In this document: positions 1 to 5,334 of the stretch, piece by piece
How the letters are laid out: each line of letters begins with the position of its first letter
Numbering within the stretch: position 1 is the first letter of the stretch
Source of the DNA: Acidaminococcaceae bacterium
GTDB taxonomy: Bacteria; Bacillota; Negativicutes; Acidaminococcales; Acidaminococcaceae
Assembly: GCA_028693975.1 (NCBI GenBank)
Contig: JAQUUF010000098.1
Coordinates: 1-5,335 of the forward strand
Direction of reading: 5' to 3'
Length of the DNA stretch: 5,335 nucleotides
Made by a program: the position numbers and the translations under genes
The notes under the pieces: model-generated
What the model saw: only the letters and a program-made list of their open reading frames with translations
Told to the model about the DNA's origin: nothing
Database searches by the model: none

Positions 1-555
1 CTCTTTACTATAAGCTGCACCAGTAGGATTATTGGGCGAACACAAATATATTACATCCGCCTTAATAGCAGGATCAGGCATCGGCAAAAAATTATTCTCC
101 GGCGTGCCATTAATATATACAATCTTGCGTCCCCGCATAATATTGGTATCAACATAAACCGGATAAACTGGGTCTGGTACTAAAATAACATTAGCATCAT
201 CAAAAATATCCGTAATATTGCCACAATCACTCTTGGCACCATCGCTGACAAAAATTTCTGTAGTCTCTAGGCTAACACCATGCTCGGCATAGTAGCTCAC
301 CAAAGCCTTATGTACAAAATCATAGCCTTGTTCCGGACCATACCCTCTGAACGTTTCTTTAGCACCCATTTCCTCAACTGCTTTGGCCATCGCTGTAATT
401 ACCGTTGGTGCCAAAGGCAAGGTAACATCACCAATTCCCATGCGAATAATTTTCTTGTCGGGATGTGCCTTGGTGTAATCGGCCACCTTCTTCGCTATAT
501 CAGAAAAAAGATAGCTTTCTTTCAAATTGCAGTAGTTCTCATTCATTATTGCCAT
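1..555 (-). CDS. dapL: LL-diaminopimelate aminotransferase, N-terminal part (cut by window edge)
   Basis: A PLP-dependent class I/II aminotransferase that makes LL-2,6-diaminopimelate from tetrahydrodipicolinate with glutamate as amino donor. It acts in the cytoplasm and bypasses the succinylated or acetylated intermediates. Reading the minus strand from 555 gives 185 uninterrupted residues up to the edge, somewhat under half of the roughly 410 usual for the family. Visible family signatures are SYLFSDIAKKV (14-24), the FRGYGPEQGY block with the active-site tyrosine region (69-78), SDGAKSD (104-110) and PNNPTG (174-179). The PLP-binding lysine lies outside the window. The start at 555 (MAIMNENY) matches typical DapL N-termini. 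A GAGAGGGG ribosome binding site (566-573) lies 10 bases upstream. It follows dapF by 26 bases and is probably cotranscribed with it. Identification is secure from the motifs and from the neighbouring gene of the same pathway. Confidence 0.96.
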   Translation of the reverse strand, partial: MAIMNENYCNLKESYLFSDIAKKVADYTKAHPDKKIIRMGIGDVTLPLAPTVITAMAKAVEEMGAKETFRGYGPEQGYDFVHKALVSYYAEHGVSLETTEIFVSDGAKSDCGNITDIFDDANVILVPDPVYPVYVDTNIMRGRKIVYINGTPENNFLPMPDPAIKADVIYLCSPNNPTGAAYSKE

Positions 556-581
556 TACATAATTTCCCCTCTCATACTTTT

Positions 582-1463
582 TTATTTTTTATCTTCTATT
601 ACTGCTTCTGGAATATCAATCTCTCCATCAAAAACCATTGTTGCTGGTCCTTTCAAGAAAAGGTGATTGTTCTTTTGGAAGTTTACTTTCAGCAAACCAC
701 CTTTGGCTTGTACATTCAAATACTCGCCTTGTTTACCAGCCCGTGACAAAGACACACTGCTGAAAGCTACTGCACATGCTCCCGTCCCACAGGCCCAAGT
801 CTCCCCACTCCCACGTTCCCAAACACGGAATTTAACGGTGTTATCATCTATTACTTGTACAAATTCAACATTAGTACGCTCTGGGAACAACGGATGATGC
901 TCAATTATTTTGCCAATCCCTTCTACATCAAAATTATCAACATCATCAACAAAGGTAACGAAATGTGGATTACCCATAGAAACAGCCGTGCCATTCATAA
1001 CGGTTTCATAATTCATATACAAATCTAACCCCTGGTCCATAAAAACAAAATGGTCACTAACCATGGGTATATCTTTAGTTCTTACAATCGGCTCACCCAT
1101 ATCTACAACAGCTTCTGTGACTTTGCCCTCTTCTACCGTCATTTCAATGGTTTTTATTCCTGACAGGGTTTCAATAGTAATCGTTGTCTTATCTGTCAAA
1201 CCCTTGTCATACACATATTTAGCTACACAGCGAATACCGTTACCACACATCTTGCCTTCAGAACGGTCTGCGTTAAACATACTCATTTTAAAATCAGCTT
1301 TATCAGACTTACAAATCATAATAAGTCCATCAGCTCCAATGCCAAAACGACGATGACTAACAAACTCTGAAATGGCTCCAGGATTAGTCAGCTCCTGCTC
1401 TAAGCAATTAACATAAACATAATCATTGCCACAACCGTGCATCTTAGTAAATTTAATTTTCAT
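582..1463 (-). CDS. dapF: Diaminopimelate epimerase
   Basis: A cofactor-independent racemase that converts LL-diaminopimelate to meso-diaminopimelate, the cell-wall cross-linking residue and lysine precursor. The protein has 293 residues, within the family's normal 270-300. The N-terminal KMHGCGNDYVYV block (7-18), RRFGIGADG (38-46), MCGNGIRC with the first catalytic cysteine at 73, GNPHFV (164-169), ERGSGET (216-222) and ACGTGA with the second catalytic cysteine at 225 are all present, so both half-domains are complete. The frame opens at a GTG at 1481, but the ATG at 1463 is preferred: GGAGG at 1470-1474 sits six bases before it, inside the extended frame, and the protein then begins MKIKFTKMHGCGND as expected. 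The segment before Cys73 reads NADRSEGKMCGN, with Arg67 where glycine is common. dapL follows 26 bases downstream and uses the product's precursor pathway. Confidence 0.97.
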   Translation of the reverse strand: MKIKFTKMHGCGNDYVYVNCLEQELTNPGAISEFVSHRRFGIGADGLIMICKSDKADFKMSMFNADRSEGKMCGNGIRCVAKYVYDKGLTDKTTITIETLSGIKTIEMTVEEGKVTEAVVDMGEPIVRTKDIPMVSDHFVFMDQGLDLYMNYETVMNGTAVSMGNPHFVTFVDDVDNFDVEGIGKIIEHHPLFPERTNVEFVQVIDDNTVKFRVWERGSGETWACGTGACAVAFSSVSLSRAGKQGEYLNVQAKGGLLKVNFQKNNHLFLKGPATMVFDGEIDIPEAVIEDKK

Positions 1464-1469
1464 TTTAAA

Positions 1470-1474
1470 CCTCC
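1470..1474 (-). promoter_or_regulatory. Ribosome binding site that fixes the dapF start
   Basis: On the minus strand GGAGG lies six bases before the ATG at 1463. This supports that start over the in-frame GTG at 1481, which would place the ribosome binding site inside the gene. Confidence 0.85.
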
Positions 1475-1511
1475 GCTTCACAATATTGGTCTAGAAAGGA
1501 TACTTCCTAAT

Positions 1512-1517
1512 ATTATA
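1512..1517 (-). promoter_or_regulatory. Possible -10 box for dapF-dapL
   Basis: The minus strand shows a perfect TATAAT here, about 50 bases before the dapF ATG. The expected -35 position holds only T-rich sequence with no good TTGACA match, so this is a weak prediction based on the -10 box and its position. The leader would be about 40 bases, too short for a lysine riboswitch or T-box. Confidence 0.35.
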
Positions 1518-1680
1518 CATAATTATCGGCCAAAAGAAAAGCCACTGGTGTCCAAATGTAGTTAATAAATGATTATTCCTCCTTATAATTAGCGAGCGAC
1601 TATTTCCTCTTGATAAAAACTAATAATATCCGCAGTGAAGGTTTTGCATATCTTCTACGGAATTTTTCTTCCCTTTGATG

Positions 1681-1686
1681 TATAAT
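1681..1686 (+). promoter_or_regulatory. Possible -10 box for the glycosylation operon
   Basis: TATAAT lies 48 bases before the ATG at 1735, within a run of AT-rich sequence. A second -10-like TATATT is at 1695-1700. Neither has a good -35 at 16-18 bases. The only TTGA-type element nearby, TTGATG at 1675-1680, is too close to both. The position is plausible and the sequence support is weak. Confidence 0.3.
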
Positions 1687-1721
1687 TAATATGTTATATT
1701 TAGAATTAATACATTCTCATC

Positions 1722-1728
1722 TAGGAGG
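1722..1728 (+). promoter_or_regulatory. Ribosome binding site of the first heptosyltransferase gene
   Basis: TAGGAGG ends six bases before the ATG at 1735. It is a near-ideal site and supports that start even though the first 36 or so residues are low-complexity and not conserved. Confidence 0.8.
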
Positions 1729-1734
1729 ATAGCT

Positions 1735-3036
1735 ATGAACAATGAAGGAACTATTTCCGCAGCTACACTGACTAACAATCCTGCAGCTGCCGGCACTGCT
1801 AACAACAAGCAGGTTACAGCCACGCCTAATGAGGCACAACGACGTTATGTGAATTTTGACCCAGGTCCTGTAACACGCAAAACAGAAATACCCGGCTTGT
1901 TACTTGATTTTAATTATGGCGTTCGCCTAGTGGTCCCGCAGGGCAATTATCATGTGCGCTTCATGGACAAAGATACTAGTACAATCCTATATGATGCTAA
2001 TGCCAATGGTGCTTTTGTAACCAGCACTAAGAAATACTACATTAATTTCAGAGTGGAAGTATTTAAGGACGGCCAACTTATCTATACTCATGATTTGACT
2101 CTCAAAGATAAAAATGTCCATATACGTTATCCCGTCGGAACTTTGGGAGACATCATGGCCTGGTTTCCCTACGCCGAAGAATTCCGTAAGAAGCACCAGT
2201 GCAATGTCTATTGCTCTATGAGTGAAGAACTGGCCGGTCTCTTTAAACCTGCCTATCCTCATATTAATTTTATCAAACCAGACACAGCACCACCTGATTG
2301 CTATGCCACCTACTATATGGGTATTTTTTTCCCTGCCACAGATAGAATCCACCAACCTGTTGATCACCGTATTGTAGGCCTTCAAAAAACAATTCCTTAT
2401 CTTTTGGGACTAGATGTAGTGGAAAGACGCCCAATCCTGACTCCTTCCGACAAACCGCGAGAAGTCAAGGAACCCTATGTCTGCATTGCTGCTCAAGCAA
2501 CCAGCCAAGCCAAATACTGGAATAATCCCCAAGGCTGGATTGAAGTAGTTGCTTATCTTAAGGCAAAAGGTTATAGAGTTCTGTGTATTGATAAAGAAAA
2601 ATGCCATGGTGCAGGTCGTTATTGGAACTTAATCCCCTATGGTGCTGAAGACTTTACCGGTGGAAGACCACTGCAAGACAGGGTAGACATGCTCTCTCAC
2701 GCTGACTTTTTTGTGGGGCTGCCCAGCGGATTATCGTGGCTAGCTTGGGGTACAGGTATTCCCATCATTATGATTAGCGGCTTCTCCTTGCCTCATAGTG
2801 AATTCTATACTCCTTACCGCATCATTAATTTTCACGTCTGTAACGGCTGCTGGACTGATAGCAGTGAAGAATTCTGCCATAGCAACTTCACATGGTGCCC
2901 TCGTCATGAGCACACAGAACGAGAATTCGAATGCAGCCGCTTCATCAGTGCGGGGCAAGTCTTCCAATCTATTGACCGACTGATGGCAGACCACCATCTT
3001 GACCCCAAGACAAAACAACAAGGGAGGAATAAATAA
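1735..3036 (+). CDS. Aah/TibC-like autotransporter O-heptosyltransferase (copy 1)
   Basis: Probable cytoplasmic glycosyltransferase of the bacterial autotransporter heptosyltransferase family (Aah, TibC), which transfers heptose from ADP-glycero-manno-heptose to serines of autotransporter passenger domains before export. Seen in the 433 residues: a low-complexity Asn/Ala/Thr-rich start (1-36); a beta-rich N-terminal domain with LDFNYGVRLVVPQGNY (57-72); TLGDIMAWFPYAEEF (136-150), whose Asp139 lies where TibC has a catalytic Asp; AKYWNNPQGW (259-268), whose Lys260 matches TibC's essential Lys; the donor-side loop SGLSWLAWGTGIP (331-343); and a C-terminal CNGCW...WCPR...FEC cluster (Cys369, 372, 388, 400) like the TibC iron finger. 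No signal peptide or membrane segment is seen. Equivalence to TibC residues is recalled, not aligned by computation. It is translationally coupled to its paralogue downstream. The alternative of an LPS-type ADP-heptosyltransferase (GT9) is less likely because of the beta domain and cysteine cluster. The exact sugar and acceptor are unknown. Confidence 0.88.
   Translation: MNNEGTISAATLTNNPAAAGTANNKQVTATPNEAQRRYVNFDPGPVTRKTEIPGLLLDFNYGVRLVVPQGNYHVRFMDKDTSTILYDANANGAFVTSTKKYYINFRVEVFKDGQLIYTHDLTLKDKNVHIRYPVGTLGDIMAWFPYAEEFRKKHQCNVYCSMSEELAGLFKPAYPHINFIKPDTAPPDCYATYYMGIFFPATDRIHQPVDHRIVGLQKTIPYLLGLDVVERRPILTPSDKPREVKEPYVCIAAQATSQAKYWNNPQGWIEVVAYLKAKGYRVLCIDKEKCHGAGRYWNLIPYGAEDFTGGRPLQDRVDMLSHADFFVGLPSGLSWLAWGTGIPIIMISGFSLPHSEFYTPYRIINFHVCNGCWTDSSEEFCHSNFTWCPRHEHTEREFECSRFISAGQVFQSIDRLMADHHLDPKTKQQGRNK
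3022..3027 (+). promoter_or_regulatory. Ribosome binding site of copy 2, inside the end of copy 1
   Basis: GGGAGG lies within the last codons of the first heptosyltransferase gene, eight bases before the ATG at 3036. Together with the one-base TAATG overlap this predicts coupled translation of the two paralogues at similar levels. Confidence 0.8.
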
Positions 3037-4343
3037 TGGAAATAGTAAATAATAATCCAACTGCCAACCAGGCTCAAGTACCCAATCCAGCCCCTTGTGC
3101 AGAACAAGCGCCAGCTCTAACATCGGCCGCTACTCCACTGGAACAAACACCGCAAAGTACTCAGCGTCCCTATATGACCTTTAACCCTCCTCCCGTTACA
3201 GGCAAAACACCCATCAAAGGAATATCCTTTGATTTTAATAAAGGGGCCAGAGTAGTTGTGCCTGAAGGTGATTATAGAGTTCGTCTCATTGACCAAGATG
3301 CCTGCTTAACAGTCTATGATGCTAAGGCCAGCAACTGTATGGTTACCAGCACCAAAGTTTATTTTGTTAATTTCCGCATTGAAGTCTACCAAAAAGATAA
3401 ACTAGTTTTTGAACATAATTATAATGCTAAGGGCAAAAATGTCTTGATGAAGTTCCCGGATAGTGCTTTGGGCGATGTCTTGGCTTGGTTCCCCTATGCC
3501 GAAGAATTCCGCAAAAAACATGCCTGTCATTTATATTGCATCATCAACCCCAAATTTGCAGATATTTTTAGCAAAGGTTATCCTGAAATTAATTTTATAA
3601 CCGATGAATCACAAGTGAAAGACCTTTATGCTTCTTATTTTGTAGGCCTTTTTGCTCCTTGGGAGCGCCGTGACTTACAACCGTTGGATTGGCGTATGGT
3701 CGGATTACAACGTCACGCTGCTTATCTCTTAGGTGTAGAGCCTGTAGAGCGCCGCATCAAACTTGTGCCTTCCAAAAAAACAAGGTCAATTAAAGAACCT
3801 TATGTCTGTATCGCTGCACAAGCAACGGCTCAAAGCAAATATTGGAATAACGCATCTGGCTGGCTTACTACAGTAGAATATCTAAAGAAACTGGGTTACC
3901 GAGTGCTTTGTATTGACCGTGACCGTATTACCGTGAACCTCAACAAAGGCAACAGTATTCCTTATGGTACAGAAGACTTTACTGGCAACCTGCCTTTGCA
4001 AGAGCGTATCGACCTCTTATCTCATGCCGATTTCTTTATCGGTTTAACCAGTGGGTTATCTTGGCTAGCTTGGGGTGTCGGCATCCCCGTTATAATGATT
4101 GTCGGTTATACTGCCCCTGGCACCGAATTCTATACACCTTATCGAGTGCAGCATTTCCACACCTGCAATAGCTGCTGCAACGATATGCGTGTCCCCCAAA
4201 TGTACGGCAATTTTGGCTACTGTCCCCACCATCAGGGAACTGACCACGAATACGAATGCACCAGATTTATCACCCCTGAACATGCGAATAAGATGATTGA
4301 TAAAGTTAGAGCCGATTTACAACAAAAACAAAGAAGTAAATAA
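3036..4343 (+). CDS. Aah/TibC-like autotransporter O-heptosyltransferase (copy 2)
   Basis: A second member of the same family, 435 residues. From about residue 46 to 412 it aligns to copy 1 with a constant offset of eight residues and no gap. By eye, roughly half the positions are identical. The same landmarks are present: FDFNKGARVVVPEGDY (65-80), ALGDVLAWFPYAEEF (144-158) with Asp147, SKYWNNASGW (267-276) with Lys268, SGLSWLAWGVGIP (339-351), and iron-finger cysteines 377, 380, 396 and 408. Differences from copy 1 include Thr338 for Pro330 beside the donor loop, an extra cysteine (Cys381, CNSCC) next to the finger, and a divergent finger tip (NDMRVPQMYGNFGYC). Residues 1-44 are Pro/Gln/Ala/Thr-rich and look disordered; they do not resemble copy 1 beyond composition. 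It probably arose by an old tandem duplication and now either has a different donor or acceptor preference or forms mixed oligomers with copy 1 (inference). Confidence 0.88.
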   Translation: MEIVNNNPTANQAQVPNPAPCAEQAPALTSAATPLEQTPQSTQRPYMTFNPPPVTGKTPIKGISFDFNKGARVVVPEGDYRVRLIDQDACLTVYDAKASNCMVTSTKVYFVNFRIEVYQKDKLVFEHNYNAKGKNVLMKFPDSALGDVLAWFPYAEEFRKKHACHLYCIINPKFADIFSKGYPEINFITDESQVKDLYASYFVGLFAPWERRDLQPLDWRMVGLQRHAAYLLGVEPVERRIKLVPSKKTRSIKEPYVCIAAQATAQSKYWNNASGWLTTVEYLKKLGYRVLCIDRDRITVNLNKGNSIPYGTEDFTGNLPLQERIDLLSHADFFIGLTSGLSWLAWGVGIPVIMIVGYTAPGTEFYTPYRVQHFHTCNSCCNDMRVPQMYGNFGYCPHHQGTDHEYECTRFITPEHANKMIDKVRADLQQKQRSK

Positions 4344-4349
4344 ATCACT

Positions 4350-4356
4350 AAGGAGG
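4350..4356 (+). promoter_or_regulatory. Ribosome binding site of the methyltransferase gene
   Basis: AAGGAGG ends seven bases before the ATG at 4364, in the 20-base gap after the second heptosyltransferase. It supports the start and membership of the same operon. Confidence 0.8.
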
Positions 4357-4363
4357 CACTCTC

Positions 4364-5176
4364 ATGCCAATTATTAATATAGTACATGATTTCCGTTACG
4401 GGAAAATAATGTATCCGGCCCGTGACCGTTATATCGGCAGAGCTTTAGCTGTTTATGGTGAATATTCCGAAGGAGAAGCTCAACTGTACCGCCAACTACT
4501 CAAAGAAGGAGATACAGTGGTGGAAGCAGGCGCTAATATTGGCAGCCTAACTATTCCACTTGCTCGTTTCGTTGGTGAACAGGGTCGGGTTATCGCCTTT
4601 GAGCCACAGCGCCTTATCTTCCAAATACTGTGTGGCAATATGGCTCTTAATAATCTTACCAATGTATATTGTTATAACAAGGGTGTCAGTGATAAAGCCA
4701 GTTCCATTCTCATCGACGACCCGAAAGCTTTCGAACCAGATGCCAATACAGGAAACTTTGTCATCAACTCGCGACCTGAAGGGTATCAAATTGACCTGGT
4801 AAGATTAGATGACCTTAATCTGAAAGCCTGCCGTCTGCTGAAAATAGATGTGGAAGGCATGGAGCTACAGGTACTAAAGGGGGCCGCAGCAATGATTAAA
4901 AAACTACGGCCCTTCATTTATACCGAAGCAAATAATTCAGAAAAGAATAAGGAATTACTGCAATACCTCAAGGCTATGAATTATAAAATTTATGAGCATA
5001 GACCGCCTTTCTTTAATCCGAACAACTTCTACGGCAATCAGGAAAATATCTTTATTCAAGAGGTCTTTGTTCTAGAAGGTAAACCGGTTTGCAAAGGCAA
5101 TATTATTTCGTATGATTGGCTTTGTATACCGGCAGAAATGCAAGTTGATATGAAAGGTTTCAACGCAGTAGAATAA
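4364..5176 (+). CDS. FkbM-family SAM-dependent methyltransferase
   Basis: A class I methyltransferase of the FkbM type, a family that O-methylates sugars, polyketides and other small groups. Of its 270 residues, 1-48 form a lead-in containing DRYIGRALAVYGEYSEGE (21-38), which is typical of one FkbM subgroup. The SAM-binding motif I is VVEAGANIGS (52-61), and FEP (79-81) carries the acidic residue expected to hold the SAM ribose. RLDDL (147-151) and LKIDVEGMELQVLKGA (159-174) are the FkbM hallmark. The C-terminal 80 or so residues vary in this family and cannot be assigned. No signal peptide or membrane helix is seen, so it should be cytoplasmic. It lies 20 bases after the second heptosyltransferase with its own strong ribosome binding site, and before a terminator, so it is the last gene of the operon. 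A role in O-methylating the heptose or a later sugar on the autotransporter is inferred from position only. The substrate cannot be read from the sequence. Confidence 0.92.
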   Translation: MPIINIVHDFRYGKIMYPARDRYIGRALAVYGEYSEGEAQLYRQLLKEGDTVVEAGANIGSLTIPLARFVGEQGRVIAFEPQRLIFQILCGNMALNNLTNVYCYNKGVSDKASSILIDDPKAFEPDANTGNFVINSRPEGYQIDLVRLDDLNLKACRLLKIDVEGMELQVLKGAAAMIKKLRPFIYTEANNSEKNKELLQYLKAMNYKIYEHRPPFFNPNNFYGNQENIFIQEVFVLEGKPVCKGNIISYDWLCIPAEMQVDMKGFNAVE

Positions 5177-5186
5177 AATTAATATT

Positions 5187-5226
5187 TAAGGGCCAGTCGC
5201 AAAATTTCGACTGGCCCTTATTTGTA
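5187..5226 (+). terminator. Rho-independent terminator closing the operon, probably bidirectional
   Basis: A perfect 13-base-pair stem (5187-5199 with 5208-5220, core GGGCCAGTCG) encloses an eight-base loop. It starts ten bases after the methyltransferase stop. On the plus strand it runs into TTATTTGT. On the minus strand it runs into AAATATTAATTTTATT, so it could also end transcripts arriving from the right. Confidence 0.9.
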
Positions 5227-5235
5227 ACTATGTCC

Positions 5236-5334
5236 CTACTCAAATAGAAAGTTAATCACCATATAAAGAAAGCACCATACCACTAGGTATGGTGCTATCT
5301 TAACCGGCAACTTTCTATCCTCCCAGGCCGCTTC
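5236..5334 (-). CDS. Possible C-terminal tail of a convergent membrane protein (partial)
   Basis: On the minus strand one frame stays open from the right edge to a TAG at 5236-5238. It encodes 32 residues, starting EAAWEDRKLPVKIAPYL and ending in a hydrophobic stretch (VVWCFLYMVINFLFE). The composition looks like a last transmembrane helix, and the stop sits just before the bidirectional terminator, as expected for a convergent gene. Against it, the region also forms a strong nested hairpin, and 32 residues are too few to recognise a family. A second minus-strand frame ends at 5295-5297, exactly at the hairpin, and is a rival reading. No function is proposed. Confidence 0.3.
   Translation of the reverse strand, partial: EAAWEDRKLPVKIAPYLVVWCFLYMVINFLFE
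5244..5318. repeat. Nested inverted repeat / long imperfect hairpin
   Basis: The inner arms AGCACCATACC (5271-5281) and GGTATGGTGCT (5286-5296) pair perfectly over 11 bases around a four-base loop (ACTA). After one A-A mismatch, four more pairs follow (5266-5269 with 5298-5301). A separate outer pair, ATAGAAAGTT (5244-5253) and AACTTTCTAT (5309-5318), is also perfect over 10 bases. On the minus strand the inner hairpin is followed by TTCTTTATAT, so it could be a terminator for a gene entering from the right. The additional outer arms suggest a larger folded element or a short palindromic repeat. Confidence 0.6.

Larger units (their letters stand above)
1464..1734. other. Divergent intergenic region
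   Basis: About 270 AT-rich bases separate the start codons of two outward-facing transcription units. I see no convincing ORF, tRNA or riboswitch in it. It holds TATAAT boxes on the minus strand (1512-1517) and on the plus strand (1584-1589 and 1681-1686). It also holds a perfect AAGGAGG on the minus strand (1578-1584) that is not followed by a usable start codon. No long perfect dyad that would suggest an operator was found by eye. Confidence 0.6.

Noticed and set aside
280..897. Plus-strand open frames at 280-666, 465-746 and 667-897
   Set aside because: They lie antisense to dapL and dapF, whose motifs are unmistakable, and their translations resemble no protein domain.
1464..1481. In-frame upstream GTG start for dapF adding six residues
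   Set aside because: The GGAGG ribosome binding site lies inside this extension, six bases before the ATG at 1463, and DapF proteins normally start close to the KMHGxGND block.
1482..1560. Lysine riboswitch or T-box upstream of dapF
   Set aside because: The likely leader is only about 40 bases and shows neither the long structured lysine-box pattern nor a T-box motif.
1610..1615. TTGATA as a -35 box on the plus strand
   Set aside because: No -10-like hexamer lies 16-18 bases downstream.
1987..2607. Minus-strand frames opposite the first heptosyltransferase
   Set aside because: They are antisense to a conserved coding region and show no domain-like sequence.
2740..3123. Minus-strand frame spanning the junction of the two heptosyltransferase genes
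   Set aside because: It is antisense to the conserved cysteine region and the coupled gene junction, and a similar shadow recurs at 4065-4283 because the paralogues share codons there.
1735..4343. Reading the paralogues as LPS core ADP-heptosyltransferases (WaaC/WaaF, GT9)
   Set aside because: They share a GT-B fold type, but the N-terminal DFNxGxR beta domain and the C-terminal CxxC...C...C finger point to the autotransporter-modifying family.
4480..4802. Open frames on both strands inside the methyltransferase
   Set aside because: They overlap the SAM-binding core of a clear FkbM gene, and their translations look random.
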